A stretch of 64,000 nt of DNA from positions 1 through 64,000 of the forward strand of contig JAOZHY010000038.1 in NCBI GenBank assembly GCA_026014595.1. The letters run 5' to 3'. Under the pieces are notes generated by a model, which was not told the DNA's origin, searched no databases, and saw nothing but the letters and a program-made list of their open reading frames with translations. The first letter of the stretch is position 1. Every line of letters starts with the position of its first letter. Both the position numbers and the translations under genes were made by a program. Shown here in pieces: positions 1 to 8,712 of the stretch. This DNA comes from Candidatus Bathyarchaeota archaeon (lineage in GTDB: Archaea; Thermoproteota; Bathyarchaeia; Bathyarchaeales; Bathycorpusculaceae).

Positions 1-2
1 GT

Positions 3-122
3 AGCCGCACTCTGATGAAAGCGCCAGCCCTGAAAAAAGAGGAAAACATCATTGACAGCGACTGCTGTTTTTGGCGGATTCAGCCAACAGCGACCTCTCC
101 CCTCTATAGGTTCCTGCAATAA
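3..122 (+). other. 3' end of an unrecognised reading frame (partial or decayed)
   Basis: An open frame enters from the window edge and ends at TAA 120-122. An ATG at 15 would give only 35 residues. The last residues read SPLYRFLQ. The same ending, with an in-frame TAG just before it, occurs on the minus strand near 63700. This suggests the 3' end of a mobile or duplicated gene whose other copy has decayed. I do not recognise the protein, and the part outside the window decides whether it is intact. Confidence 0.3.
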
Positions 123-151
123 ACCGCCATTAGGCGCCAAATATGCCGGTG
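67..151 (+). repeat. Dispersed repeat, copy 1 (inverted partner at 63670-63758)
   Basis: About 85 bp here match the reverse complement of 63670-63758. The core at 89-120 (AGCGACC ... CTATAGGTT ... CTGCAAT) is nearly identical in both copies, differing at about three positions. The match continues beyond the stop codon of the local frame through ATTAGGC, CCAAATA and GGTG, so it is a DNA-level match and not only a protein motif. It may be the end of an insertion element or a duplicated gene end. Confidence 0.7.
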
Positions 152-233
152 TTTTCTTTGCTGACATGCGTACTTATTAACGTGTGCCACGTTTCTTTAT
201 GGCTAAAGGAAAGAGAAAAGCAGGATCAGTTAA

Positions 234-842
234 ATGGCGCCAATCATCGAGTTGCTGGTAGTCTGGTTAACTTCGTTCGGGTTTAACCTAATACCCTTCG
301 CTGGACCATCAAACCTTTTCATCGCATCCACTGCTGCGTTAAGCTTACATTCTGCCGACCCGGCAACGTTGGTTGCTGTCGGATTTCTGGTCGCTCTGGG
401 CGCCACAATGGCAAAAAGCGTACATTACTTGGTCACCTTCTTCGCCAGCAAGCACCTGAACGAAAAAAGACGCCAGCTACTTGATGCTGACGCGGCAAAA
501 ATTAAACGCTGGGCTTTCTTGCTTCTCTATGCTGCAGCCGCCACGCCAATCCCCGACGAGCCAGTTGTCATACCGCTCGGTCTCATGAAGTACAGCCCAG
601 TCAAGTTCTTCACAGCCTTCTTCTTGGGGAAAATCTCCATAACCATAATCGGCGCGTACCTTGGCGCTTGGAGCGAAACCGCCTTCGCCCCATGGCTAAG
701 CCAAGAGGCCATGATAATTCTCTCCCTAACCCTCACCGTCGCCGTAACCATCATCCTGCTCAAGGTGGACGTGGCCAAAGTCATCGAAAAAATATTCAAA
801 CGGAAAATCAGCCTTCCTAAAGCCGGTGAGGAGAAGACTTAA
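234..842 (+). CDS. DedA/VTT-family membrane protein
   Basis: A 202-residue polytopic membrane protein with hydrophobic stretches near residues 5-35, 45-70, 93-115, 120-145 and 160-178. The motif PIPDEP near residue 105 and the following LGLMKYSP sit where VTT/SNARE-associated (DedA) proteins carry their conserved proline-rich re-entrant loop. DedA proteins are linked to lipid scrambling or envelope homeostasis; the substrate cannot be told from this sequence. The C-terminal tail is basic and probably cytoplasmic. The next gene starts about 30 bp downstream, suggesting co-transcription. The assignment rests on overall layout and the loop motif, so it is good but not certain. Confidence 0.65.
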   Translation: MAPIIELLVVWLTSFGFNLIPFAGPSNLFIASTAALSLHSADPATLVAVGFLVALGATMAKSVHYLVTFFASKHLNEKRRQLLDADAAKIKRWAFLLLYAAAATPIPDEPVVIPLGLMKYSPVKFFTAFFLGKISITIIGAYLGAWSETAFAPWLSQEAMIILSLTLTVAVTIILLKVDVAKVIEKIFKRKISLPKAGEEKT

Positions 843-869
843 TACTCGCTCATGCCGAGAGGATTCGTA

Positions 870-1373
870 ATGCGCCAAAAACAGCTGAGACACTCGCTTA
901 AGGCAAAGGAAGCCAAACAAATCCTAAACCAAGCCTCAGAAAACCTGAAATTAGACATGGAAACCTTGGTAGGAACCAGAGTGAACGTTGAGGTCGCAGA
1001 AGCCGACTTCGGCAGCATTTACCTCGTAAACCAAAAACCCATACTCTACAAGGCGGACGATGCCGTTCTGCCGACGCTCCTGTTTACCGATCTCCATGCA
1101 CGTATGCCTAAAATTGTAGTGGACATGGGCGCTGTCCCATACGTCTGCAAAGGCGCAGACACAATGGCACCTGGCATTGTGCGCATCGAAGGCGAGTTCA
1201 GCAAAGGTGACCTTGTCTTGGTCGTGGACATGAAGCATGGCAAAGCACTCGCATTGGGCGAAGCGCTCTACGACGCCGAAACCGTACGTCTGGCAAAGCA
1301 GGGCGCGGTCGTCAAAAACCTCCATTATGTCAGCGACAAAGTCTGGAACTTCGCCAAAACGCTCATCGAATAG
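870..1373 (+). CDS. PUA-domain RNA-binding protein (MCT-1-like)
   Basis: An archaeal protein of the MCT-1/PUA type. The N-terminal half is a basic helical region (MRQKQLRHSLKAKEAKQIL) followed by a small alpha/beta part. The C-terminal PUA domain spans roughly residues 80-145, with the pattern VPYVCKGADTMAPGI and the GDLVLVVD strand typical of the fold. PUA domains bind structured RNA such as tRNA or rRNA, and eukaryotic MCT-1 relatives act in translation re-initiation and ribosome recycling. I chose ATG 870 because GAGAGGA lies six bases before it. An in-frame ATG at 852 would add six residues. It sits between a membrane protein and the Cdc48 gene, which has its own promoter. Confidence 0.75.
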   Translation: MRQKQLRHSLKAKEAKQILNQASENLKLDMETLVGTRVNVEVAEADFGSIYLVNQKPILYKADDAVLPTLLFTDLHARMPKIVVDMGAVPYVCKGADTMAPGIVRIEGEFSKGDLVLVVDMKHGKALALGEALYDAETVRLAKQGAVVKNLHYVSDKVWNFAKTLIE

Positions 1374-1427
1374 CCAACGGTACGTCGTATATTAGCTTGG
1401 CACAGTCTCTTCATGTACGCTTTAAAG

Positions 1428-1436
1428 TTTATATAG
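1428..1436 (+). promoter_or_regulatory. TATA box of the Cdc48 gene
   Basis: TTTATATAG preceded by an A/T-rich BRE-like TTTAAAG. Transcription would start near 1458, leaving a leader of about 30 bases that carries GGAGGA at 1479-1484, six bases before the GTG start at 1491. Confidence 0.7.
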
Positions 1437-1490
1437 GAATAAACCTCTGTTTCAACACGTTTACCTTAACAACTATACGGAGGATTCTAC

Positions 1491-3662
1491 GTGAGCGAGG
1501 TTCAATTACGCGTCGGAGACGCACGGCAAAGAGATGTCGGCAGAGGCATCGCCCGCATCGACCAGCGAACCATGCAGAAACTAGGCATAAGCGCCGGCGA
1601 CGTCATCGAAATCGTCAACAAACGCACCACCAGCGCCATCGCTTGGCCAGCGTACAGCGAAGACCAGAACCGCGACATCATCCGCATAGACGGCTTTACA
1701 CGCAAAAACTGCGGCGTAGCTATAAACGAGTACGTTATTGTCCGCCCTGCAAAAGTCAAAACCGCGCTCGCCATAACGCTTGCGCCGGTGGATATGCGCT
1801 TGAACGTGGATGATGATTTCACAAACTTCGTCCGTAACCGCCTCATGGAACGCACACTCGTCGAAGGCGACACCACCCTTGTCATGATGCTTGGACACGC
1901 CATACCCTTCACGGTCAGCAAGACGCGCCCGCACGGCATAGTCAAAGTTACAGCTGAAACTAGGCTCACCATCCTGAATGAGCCCGCACCCGAAGCAAAA
2001 GGGCTGCCTAGAACCACGTACGAGGACATAGGCGGCTTGCACGAAGAAATTCAGCGCGTCCGCGAAATGGTTGAGCTCCCGCTGAGGCACCCTGAACTTT
2101 TCCAGCGTCTTGGCATCGAACCCCCAAAAGGTGTGCTGCTTCATGGTCCGCCAGGCTGCGGCAAAACCCTCTTGGCAAGAGCGGTGGCTAACGAGTCGGA
2201 GGCGAACTTTTACAGCATAAACGGTCCGGAAATCATGAGCAAGTTCTACGGTGAGTCCGAGGCAAGGCTGAGGGAAATCTTCCAGCAAGCCCAACAGAAC
2301 TCGCCCAGCATCATATTCATAGATGAACTGGACGCCATCGCGCCTAAACGAGAAGAAGTCACAGGTGAAGTGGAAAGACGCGTAGTCGCCCAGCTCCTCG
2401 CGTTGATGGACGGCTTGTCAGGAAGAGGAAACGTCATAGTCATAGGCGCCACCAACAGACCCGGCGCACTCGACCCTGCGCTCCGCAGGCCAGGCAGGTT
2501 TGACAGGGAAATCGAAATTGGCGTCCCCGACAAGCAGGGCAGATACGAAGTGCTCCAGATCCACACGCGCGGAATGCCCTTAGCCGAGGATGTTGACCTC
2601 AAGAAACTGGCGGAGATGACGCACGGCTACACGGGCGCTGACTTGGCGGCGCTTGGCAGGGAAACAGCCATGAAAGCACTTCGGAGGTACCTGCCTCAGA
2701 TAAACCTTGAAGAGGAACGCATACCCCCAGAGGTGCTGGAAAAGATGGAAGTGAACATGGACGACTTCGTCAACGCCTACAAGGAAGTTACGCCAACAGC
2801 CATGCGAGAAGTCTACATTGAAGTGTCCACTGTCCACTGGGATGACGTAGGTGGACTGGACGATGTGAAACAGCACCTGAAAGAAGCGGTGGAGTGGCCT
2901 TTGAAAAACCCTGAAATGTTCAGCAGGCTTGGCATAAAACCGCCGAAAGGCATACTGCTATATGGACCACCTGGCTGCGGCAAAACGTTGTTAGCCCGAG
3001 CGGTGGCGACGGAAAGCGAAGCCAACTTCATATCCATCAAAGGACCCGAGGTCTTCAGCAAATGGGTGGGCGAATCGGAAAAAGCCATACGCGAGGTCTT
3101 CCGTAAAGCCCGCATGGCAGCACCAGCCGTGATATTCCTCGACGAGATGGATTCACTTGCTCCACGCCGTGGCTTAGGCTTTTCCGACAGCGGCGTGACA
3201 GAACGCGTAATAAGCCAGTTGCTCACCGAGATGGACGGAATCGTCACGTTAGAAGACATAGTGGTCATTGCAGCCACAAACAGACCTGACATGGTAGACT
3301 CGGCAGTTCTGAGACCGGGAAGGTTCGACAGGCTGATTTACGTTCCCGAGCCAGATGAGAAGAGCAGGCTTCAGGTGTTCAAAATCTACACAAAAGGCAT
3401 GCCGCTAAGCAAGGACGTGGACCTAAACCAGCTAGCCGCCCTGACCAAGTATTACTCAGGTGCAGACATCGAAGCCCTATGCAGGGAAGCCGCCATGCAC
3501 GCTCTTCGAAGAGACATAAACAGCAGAGAAGTCACTATGAAGGACTTCCAAGACGCCATGAAGGAAGTTGGGCCATCGATAACGCCTGATATGGAGAAAT
3601 GGTACAAGAGTTTCCATCAGCAGTTCCGGCAAGTGCAGAAGCCGGCAACACCGGTGGCTTAA
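1491..3662 (+). CDS. Cdc48/VAT AAA+ ATPase
   Basis: The archaeal Cdc48/p97 (VAT) unfoldase. Residues 1-90 form the double-psi barrel and about 95-170 the second part of the N domain. Two AAA+ modules follow. D1 has a Walker A GPPGCGKT near residue 219 and Walker B FIDELDA near 275; D2 has a second GPPGCGKT near 491 and FLDEMDS near 548. Arginine fingers appear as RRPGRFD and LRPGRFD. The 723 residues match the family length. Family members thread proteins through a hexameric pore for proteasomal or quality-control turnover. The GTG start follows a strong Shine-Dalgarno. The C-terminus lacks an obvious HbYX motif (ends TPVA). The small gene downstream is ten bases away. Confidence 0.97.
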   Translation: MSEVQLRVGDARQRDVGRGIARIDQRTMQKLGISAGDVIEIVNKRTTSAIAWPAYSEDQNRDIIRIDGFTRKNCGVAINEYVIVRPAKVKTALAITLAPVDMRLNVDDDFTNFVRNRLMERTLVEGDTTLVMMLGHAIPFTVSKTRPHGIVKVTAETRLTILNEPAPEAKGLPRTTYEDIGGLHEEIQRVREMVELPLRHPELFQRLGIEPPKGVLLHGPPGCGKTLLARAVANESEANFYSINGPEIMSKFYGESEARLREIFQQAQQNSPSIIFIDELDAIAPKREEVTGEVERRVVAQLLALMDGLSGRGNVIVIGATNRPGALDPALRRPGRFDREIEIGVPDKQGRYEVLQIHTRGMPLAEDVDLKKLAEMTHGYTGADLAALGRETAMKALRRYLPQINLEEERIPPEVLEKMEVNMDDFVNAYKEVTPTAMREVYIEVSTVHWDDVGGLDDVKQHLKEAVEWPLKNPEMFSRLGIKPPKGILLYGPPGCGKTLLARAVATESEANFISIKGPEVFSKWVGESEKAIREVFRKARMAAPAVIFLDEMDSLAPRRGLGFSDSGVTERVISQLLTEMDGIVTLEDIVVIAATNRPDMVDSAVLRPGRFDRLIYVPEPDEKSRLQVFKIYTKGMPLSKDVDLNQLAALTKYYSGADIEALCREAAMHALRRDINSREVTMKDFQDAMKEVGPSITPDMEKWYKSFHQQFRQVQKPATPVA

Positions 3663-3671
3663 GGAGCAAAA

Positions 3672-3905
3672 ATGATGCCTACGGTTAAGACTTGGAAAAC
3701 CCGTCCTGCCTATGTTGTTTTGCTGGAAATCTTGGCCAAAAAAGGCGACATGGTTGATGACGACCTTTATGACGCGTTGAAAAGCGAGTTCGAGGATTTA
3801 GGGTACAAAGACTTTAACGACCTTCTGCTGACGCTGGAGGTCAGCGGCAAAATCCGCACTTCCTCCCTTTCACGCGGAAAGAGACGCGTCGAGCTTGTCC
3901 AATAA
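3672..3905 (+). CDS. Small winged-helix-like archaeal protein
   Basis: A 77-residue protein beginning ten bases after the Cdc48 gene, with an AAGGAG ribosome site around 3660. The pattern of short helices then a basic beta hairpin (SGKIRTSSLSRGKRRVELVQ) looks like a winged-helix domain. Residues 20-60 hold the helices, including LLLTLEVSGKI as a likely recognition-helix region. No specific function is recognised. Its placement immediately behind Cdc48 suggests co-expression. The last bases overlap the proposed TTG start of the next gene by 11, so translation may be coupled. Confidence 0.7.
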   Translation: MMPTVKTWKTRPAYVVLLEILAKKGDMVDDDLYDALKSEFEDLGYKDFNDLLLTLEVSGKIRTSSLSRGKRRVELVQ

Positions 3906-5145
3906 GTCCTTCACGATGACGCGCAACGCGCAAGATGCCATAGTCGTCGGAGGCGGACCTGTCGGCTCATTCGCCGCATTGAACTTAGCCAAACGTGGTG
4001 TTGGAGTCACGGTTTTTGAGGAGCACGCAGAGGTTGGCGTGCCTTCGCACTGCGCTGGGCACCTGAGTATCCGCAGCTTAAGAAACCTGGACTTGTACCC
4101 GCTTCCCGGTAAGATAGTTGAAAACACGTTTTCCGCTGCAAACTTTTACTCCCCCATGGGCACCAGATTCCCGGTTCGGCTTGCCCATCCCGTGACCGCC
4201 ACCGTTAACCGAGCGCTCTTTGACCAGTACTTGGCGGAGAAGGCGGAAACTGCTGGCGCCCATTACCGCCTGAACACGCGAGTTCAATCGTTGCTTGTAG
4301 ACGACGGGTTCGTTAAAGGCGTGACCTTCGCTGAGGGCGATAGGGCGGAAGAGAAAGCCTACGCAAAAGTAGTCGTTGACGCCGAAGGCATATCCTCCAG
4401 ACTTCTAAAACAAGCAGGTTTGTCAGCGCTTAACCGTGACGGACTGGTTTACGCCGTGGAGACTGAAGTGGAAAACGTTCAGGATGTGGAGCCAGACGCG
4501 GTTGAGGTGTACGTGGGAAGAACGTTCGCGCCTGGCTTTTACGCGTGGCTTATTCCGCGGCTGGACGGGACGGCGAAAGTTGGACTTGCCGCCAGAAACG
4601 GGAACCCGCGAGAGTTTCTGCAGAGGCTCATGCGGAAACACCCGGTGGCTTCGAAACAGCTTGCCAAGGCGAAAATCACTCGGACTGCGTTTCACTCCAT
4701 CTCGCTCGGCGGACCCATCCCCAAAACTTATGCGAGCGGTTTCCTTGCTGTTGGCGATGCGGCTTCGCAGGTTAAGCCCACCACGGGTGGTGGCGTAGTC
4801 TTCGGGTTAACATGCGCAGAAATCGCGGCGGAAGTTGCCACCGAAGCCATGCAGAGAAATGACGTGTCCTCAGATTTTCTGCGGATGTATCAGCAGCGTT
4901 GCGTTGACGCGTTGGGTTTCGACTTCACCGTGATGCTTCGGGCAAGACGTTTTTTGGATTCGCTTTCAGACGCGAAGTTGGATGAGGCTTTGCGGTTCTG
5001 TGCACGTGTAGGTTTGGGCAAAACGTTGGAGAGCGTGGAGGAAATTGATTTTCAGGGACAGGCGTTCCTTAAGCTTTTGACGAAGCCTGCCATGTTTGCA
5101 GCTTTGGCGTATTTCCTGCTGCTGTACTTGTCTGCAAACCCTTAA
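3895..5145 (+). CDS. Geranylgeranyl reductase family flavoprotein (archaeal lipid saturation)
   Basis: An FAD-dependent reductase of the GGR/digeranylgeranylglycerophospholipid reductase family, which saturates the isoprenoid chains of archaeal ether lipids. The Rossmann motif VVGGGPVGS lies near residues 17-26, an acidic end of beta-2 follows (TVFEEH), and the family cysteine motif appears as SHCAGHLS. A later GDAASQVKPTTGGG (near 280-295) is the second FAD-binding motif. The last 20 residues are hydrophobic and probably anchor the enzyme to the membrane. The start is uncertain: TTG 3895 overlaps the upstream gene, and ATG 3916 is an alternative; neither has a strong ribosome site. Assignment at family level is firm; the exact lipid substrate is inferred. 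Confidence 0.85.
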   Translation: MSNKSFTMTRNAQDAIVVGGGPVGSFAALNLAKRGVGVTVFEEHAEVGVPSHCAGHLSIRSLRNLDLYPLPGKIVENTFSAANFYSPMGTRFPVRLAHPVTATVNRALFDQYLAEKAETAGAHYRLNTRVQSLLVDDGFVKGVTFAEGDRAEEKAYAKVVVDAEGISSRLLKQAGLSALNRDGLVYAVETEVENVQDVEPDAVEVYVGRTFAPGFYAWLIPRLDGTAKVGLAARNGNPREFLQRLMRKHPVASKQLAKAKITRTAFHSISLGGPIPKTYASGFLAVGDAASQVKPTTGGGVVFGLTCAEIAAEVATEAMQRNDVSSDFLRMYQQRCVDALGFDFTVMLRARRFLDSLSDAKLDEALRFCARVGLGKTLESVEEIDFQGQAFLKLLTKPAMFAALAYFLLLYLSANP

Positions 5146-5188
5146 AATCTCAAATTAACAACCTTAGGAGACGCTGAGGAAAAATATC

Positions 5189-5551
5189 ATGGGTGATTTC
5201 GAATACAAGCAAGTCATCGTGTTCCGAGCCGACCTCAAGCTTAGCAAAGGAAAAATGGCAGCTCAGGCTGGGCACGCGGCGGTTTCCGCGGCTGAGGAAG
5301 CCCGCAAGCGCCACAGAAACTGGTGGGAAGCTTGGCTGTTCGAGGGACAGCGCAAAATAGCGGTCAAAGTGAAAAGTGAGAAGGAGCTTTTAGAACTTGA
5401 AGAATCAGCGAAAGACCTGGGGCTACCAAACGCCTTGATTGTTGACCGAGGCTTAACGGAGATTCCCCCAGACACAGTTACGTGTTTGGGGATTGGACCA
5501 GCGCCCGCAGAGCAAGTGGACAGGTTAACGGGCAAGCTCCCGCTACTGTAA
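5189..5551 (+). CDS. pth2: Peptidyl-tRNA hydrolase, archaeal type (Pth2)
   Basis: Pth2 releases tRNA from prematurely dropped peptidyl-tRNA. The 120-residue length is typical of the family. Signature segments are visible: KMAAQAGHAAV near residues 22-32, which carries the catalytic lysine and the conserved histidine, VDRGLTEIPP near 85-95, and DTVTCLGIGPAP near 96-107. The ATG at 5189 is preceded by a weak purine tract (CTGAGGAAAAA). The TruD gene follows after only 19 bases, so the two translation and tRNA genes probably share a transcript. Confidence 0.95.
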   Translation: MGDFEYKQVIVFRADLKLSKGKMAAQAGHAAVSAAEEARKRHRNWWEAWLFEGQRKIAVKVKSEKELLELEESAKDLGLPNALIVDRGLTEIPPDTVTCLGIGPAPAEQVDRLTGKLPLL

Positions 5552-5570
5552 ACGCGAGGCATGAAACCAT

Positions 5571-6944
5571 TTGCCTGCGCCAGAACTTGATAAGCTACTC
5601 GGCATCGGCACATATCTCACTGATACTCCGGGAATAGGCGGAGCCATCAAGCAGTCTGTTGACGACTTCGCGGTTGAGGAGATTCTGGTTGATGGCTCCA
5701 AAGCCACAATCGAAGCCGCGGAGAGCCGAGCGTTAGGCGCTTCATCTGATAGGCAGCGGTATCTGTTGTGCGTGTTGGTTAAGCGTAACTGGGATACGTT
5801 CATAGCCGTCAAAAACATCGCGCAGCAAATGGGCATAAGCCAAGGGCAAATTCGCATCGCAGGCATAAAAGACGCAAAGGCAGTTACCGCTCAGCACCTC
5901 ACGATTGAGCATGGTGCAGTGGAGGACGCCGCCCGAATCAAAGTTAAGGACATTAAACTTCGCCCAGTCGGGTATGTCCGCGAGGCATTGTCTCTGTTTT
6001 ACCTTTTGGGTAACAGCTTCACCGTAAAAATCACGACTATCCATCAGTCAGCCGAAGCCGTCAAAGAGCAGGTCACGGAAACGATGAGACAGCTTGAGTT
6101 TGCTGGCGGGTTGCCTAACTTTTTCGGGCACCAGCGTTTCGGAACAACACGCCCCATAACGCATCTGGTGGGCAAAGCCATGGTTAAGGGCGACTTGGAA
6201 GAAGCTGCCATGCTTTTTCTGGCTGAACCCAGCGCCAACGAGCACCCAGACTCTAGGCAGGCACGGCGGGCGCTGCAGTCAACTGGGGATTTTAAGGCGG
6301 CTCTTGAGGTCTTTCCCAGACAGCTTCGATTTGAAAGGCTTATGCTTGCGCGCTTAGCTGAGAATCCCGCTGACTTTGCTGGTGCTTTCAGGCGATTGCC
6401 GCGGAGGCTCGTGGTGCTTTTTGTTCAGGCGTACCAGTCGTACCTGTTTAACCGCTTTTTAACTGAGCGCCTCCGTAACGGTTTCTGTTTGAACAGGGCG
6501 GAAATTGGTGATTGGGTAGTTGGCGTGGAGCGTTCAGGATTGCCCATGGTTCACATGGCTAAAATGGTCGATGCAGACAATCGCGCGGAAACTAACGAGG
6601 CTGTCAAAGCGGGGCGTTTGCGTGTTGCCCTTCCAATCGTGGGAGCCAAACAGCGGTTTTCGCAAGGAGTTATGGGGCAGATTGAGCGTCAGATTCTTGA
6701 GGAAGAAGGCGTTGAAACAGAGAATTTCAGAGTCAGCGCCCTGCCTGAACTAGGAAGAAGAGGCGGGTTGAGGGCTATCGCGGCGCCAGTCAAGGGCTTC
6801 CAGCTTCTTGATGTTTCACCCCGCGCCGATGATGTTGGAGGGTGCGACGCCACGCTTAAATTCACTCTGTTGCGAGGCTGCTACGCCACGGTGCTGCTTA
6901 GGGAGATAATGAAGCCTGCTGACCCTGTAGGCGCCGGGTTTTAG
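5571..6944 (+). CDS. truD: tRNA pseudouridine(13) synthase TruD
   Basis: TruD isomerises uridine 13 of tRNA (and sites in other RNAs in archaea). The catalytic aspartate is D101 in GIKDAKAVTAQ. The family motif NFFGHQRFG falls near residues 182-190, and the TRUD insertion domain occupies the middle of the protein. The C-terminal FTLLRGCYATVLLREIMK segment closes the catalytic domain. The 457-residue length is normal for archaeal members. It starts at TTG in the sequence CCATTTGCCTGCG, with no strong ribosome site, 19 bases after pth2. No key residue is missing. Confidence 0.95.
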   Translation: MPAPELDKLLGIGTYLTDTPGIGGAIKQSVDDFAVEEILVDGSKATIEAAESRALGASSDRQRYLLCVLVKRNWDTFIAVKNIAQQMGISQGQIRIAGIKDAKAVTAQHLTIEHGAVEDAARIKVKDIKLRPVGYVREALSLFYLLGNSFTVKITTIHQSAEAVKEQVTETMRQLEFAGGLPNFFGHQRFGTTRPITHLVGKAMVKGDLEEAAMLFLAEPSANEHPDSRQARRALQSTGDFKAALEVFPRQLRFERLMLARLAENPADFAGAFRRLPRRLVVLFVQAYQSYLFNRFLTERLRNGFCLNRAEIGDWVVGVERSGLPMVHMAKMVDADNRAETNEAVKAGRLRVALPIVGAKQRFSQGVMGQIERQILEEEGVETENFRVSALPELGRRGGLRAIAAPVKGFQLLDVSPRADDVGGCDATLKFTLLRGCYATVLLREIMKPADPVGAGF

Positions 6945-6994
6945 GCAAGGAATAGCCGTGACAACACTGATAAGTAAGTGTAGAGACGATATAC

Positions 6995-7600
6995 ATGCAG
7001 GTGGCTTTTACCGTGCAGGATGAGCAGAAAGTTGTGGTGCCTGTTCACAGACCTGACTTAAAGGAGAACCTCTTCTTCTTCGCCTCCGGACTGCTGGTCG
7101 GCGTTCCATTCACCGTGGTTTTCATCCAGATAGTCGATGTCGTCTATTTAGCGGTTCCAGCATTGTTAGCGCAGCTCGGCTCCGTGGGAATCACTACGCC
7201 GTTTATAGAGGAGTTCGCCAAAGTTTTCCCACTGTTTTATCGCCATGGCGAAAACGAAAGGTCCATCATGACTTTGGGAGTCTTGGCTGGTTTAGGGTTC
7301 GGTTTGACGGCGTTCGCTATAGGAGTCGCCGCTTCAGGCTTATCGTACGTGGCATTGTTGCCGTGGATATTTTTTAATGCTGCAAGCGCTGGAATAACCG
7401 CTTTCGGCATAGCGAAGCATAGAACAGTGCCGTTCTTCCTCTTAGCAGCGGCGCTTCACGCGGCAAGCAACTTTTCGTTTTTCATAGGAGACCCGTTCTT
7501 CTATGGGGCAGGGCTCGCTTTGGTGGGCGTCACGATTTTTCTGGCGTGGCACCTATATCGAAGAACCTCAGAAGCAAAAATCGTAGATGTCGCGGCCTAG
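6995..7600 (+). CDS. PrsW-like intramembrane metalloprotease
   Basis: A 201-residue protein with about six membrane segments. The EExxK signature of the PrsW family is present as E72-E73-F-A-K76 at the end of one hydrophobic segment, and a conserved histidine appears later in LHAASNF (about residue 155). In bacteria PrsW cleaves membrane-bound anti-sigma factors; archaeal members have unknown targets. PrsW proteins usually have further conserved motifs (FxxxE, HxxxD/N), and here H155-xxx-N159 would fit the last. It begins 50 bases after truD and converges on nadM. Family assignment is moderately secure; protease activity is inferred from the motif alone. Confidence 0.65.
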   Translation: MQVAFTVQDEQKVVVPVHRPDLKENLFFFASGLLVGVPFTVVFIQIVDVVYLAVPALLAQLGSVGITTPFIEEFAKVFPLFYRHGENERSIMTLGVLAGLGFGLTAFAIGVAASGLSYVALLPWIFFNAASAGITAFGIAKHRTVPFFLLAAALHAASNFSFFIGDPFFYGAGLALVGVTIFLAWHLYRRTSEAKIVDVAA

Positions 7601-7605
7601 GGCTT

Positions 7606-8130
7606 TTAGATTTTGTCGGTTCGGTTCAAGTCGCGCAGTCTGTTCACGCCGTCGATTTCGTTTATGAATTCAGCCACGCTCTTGGGGACGAGCGTCATCC
7701 AGTTGTCGCCCTTAAGCATCCGTTCGCGCACCTGAGTTGAAGTGTAAAGTCTCCGCTGGAAGAAGCGAATACTCTTGACCTTGTAGCCTTTTTCCATGAA
7801 AAGCCTGCGCGTCAACGGCTCATTAGAGTAAACAACGTTGAAGCGTGGCGTGTAACCCTCCAGCGCGGAAACCCACAGCATGTGCAGGTGAACGTCTGCG
7901 ACTGGAACAATCCAGAGCCGAGAATAATCCACGCCTGCTTCCTGGAGGGCGCGGCGAATCATGACGAGTCTTTCGCCAGCCGTAAACGGGTTGTGGATGT
8001 TGTGGCTGTACTGGGCGCTGCCGATTACGATGACGAGCTCGTCAACTTCCTTTAAAACCTCTTTTATGGCTTCGAGGTGCCCCGTGTGGAAAGGTTGGAA
8101 TCTTCCGACGTAAAGACCGCGATTAACCAT
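7606..8130 (-). CDS. Nicotinamide-nucleotide adenylyltransferase, archaeal NadM type
   Basis: This enzyme joins NMN and ATP to make NAD. The nucleotidyltransferase signature GRFQPFHTGH is at residues 9-18, and the second motif, usually ISGTxIR, appears as YTSTQVRERM near residue 130. Total length (174) matches archaeal NadM. The SAQYSHNIHNPFTAGER segment near 38-54 is also typical. It is read leftward, convergent with the PrsW-like gene (five bases between the stops). The ATG at 8130 has no obvious Shine-Dalgarno, so the mRNA may be leaderless or short-leadered. The assignment is confident. Confidence 0.95.
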   Translation of the reverse strand: MVNRGLYVGRFQPFHTGHLEAIKEVLKEVDELVIVIGSAQYSHNIHNPFTAGERLVMIRRALQEAGVDYSRLWIVPVADVHLHMLWVSALEGYTPRFNVVYSNEPLTRRLFMEKGYKVKSIRFFQRRLYTSTQVRERMLKGDNWMTLVPKSVAEFINEIDGVNRLRDLNRTDKI

Positions 8131-8237
8131 TTGCGTCGTGCCTGCATCTTGAGGTTGACTGCACGGGCTTTTATGATTTGCGATTACAGAACCAGAAGAA
8201 CAGCAAGCCTAAAGGTAGCCAACTAGGTGTTTGCGGT

Positions 8238-8345
8238 TGGTGCCGGGGGCGGGATTCGAGCCCGCGACTTCTGGGTTAGGGCGTCTGGTCCCTTTTCTCT
8301 CCAGATTATGAGTCTGGCGCCCTAGCCAGGCTAGGCTACCCCGGC
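8238..8345 (-). tRNA. tRNA-Met (CAT, elongator type) with an apparent intron
   Basis: On the minus strand the acceptor GCCGGGG pairs with CCCCGGC before A73, and CCA is encoded at 8240-8238. The D arm (GCCT...GGGC), the anticodon arm CCAGA-CTCATAA-TCTGG with anticodon CAT and the T arm GCGGG-CTCGAAT-CCCGC are all clear. The acceptor and anticodon loop match archaeal elongator tRNA-Met; the initiator-type GGG/CCC anticodon stem is absent. Between the anticodon stem and the T stem there are 35 bases instead of about five, so roughly 30 bases look like an intron near position 43-46. No second TCTGG exists that would allow splicing at 37/38. Exact borders are not resolved. Confidence 0.88.
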
Positions 8346-8460
8346 GCATGCTGTTTCCAGTTTGGAGATAGCAGCTACTACCTGAGTTTCCCTTCTGCTT
8401 GATAAAGATTTTCGGTTAACGTCTTCACCCTTTTGGTGGCGCCGCCTGCTCGAGAAATGT

Positions 8461-8712
8461 TTAGGTTGAGGTTTTGGTTTGTTCTTGCATTATGCAGGGT
8501 TCTTTCTTGTTCGCTCTCCTGCAGCTGGCTTTTAAACTGTTAAACTCGGGACAGTCGAAACAGCTAACGGCTTTTTGGTCCTCCGCTGTGTCTGGTTTTG
8601 CTCTTTTTTGCGCCAATTTTCTCACGAGGGTGTCCAAGAATAGTTGTTTGACACCGTTAATTTGTTTTGCGTCTCCAACCAGGAGAGGGCTCCTCGCAAA
8701 GCGTTTAGCCAT
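8461..8712 (-). CDS. Small cysteine-containing protein
   Basis: An 83-residue frame whose ATG lies inside ATGGCTAA, sharing eight bases with the end of the upstream zinc-ribbon gene. This overlap is typical of coupled translation and is the best argument that the gene is real. The N-terminal half (residues 1-45) is basic; the C-terminal half holds SCFDCPEFNSLKASC and a further cysteine in EPCIM, giving four cysteines that could bind a metal. I do not recognise a family. It could be a chance frame, since no other evidence supports it. Confidence 0.45.
   Translation of the reverse strand: MAKRFARSPLLVGDAKQINGVKQLFLDTLVRKLAQKRAKPDTAEDQKAVSCFDCPEFNSLKASCRRANKKEPCIMQEQTKTST

Noticed and set aside
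3-60. C/D-box-like pieces (TGATGA then CTGA) near the left edge
   Set aside because: The boxes lie in an open reading frame and the spacing does not give a normal C, D', C', D set.
5571-6944. Earlier idea that the TTG start of truD was a frameshift
   Set aside because: The frame is intact and the TTG start is close to the expected N-terminus.
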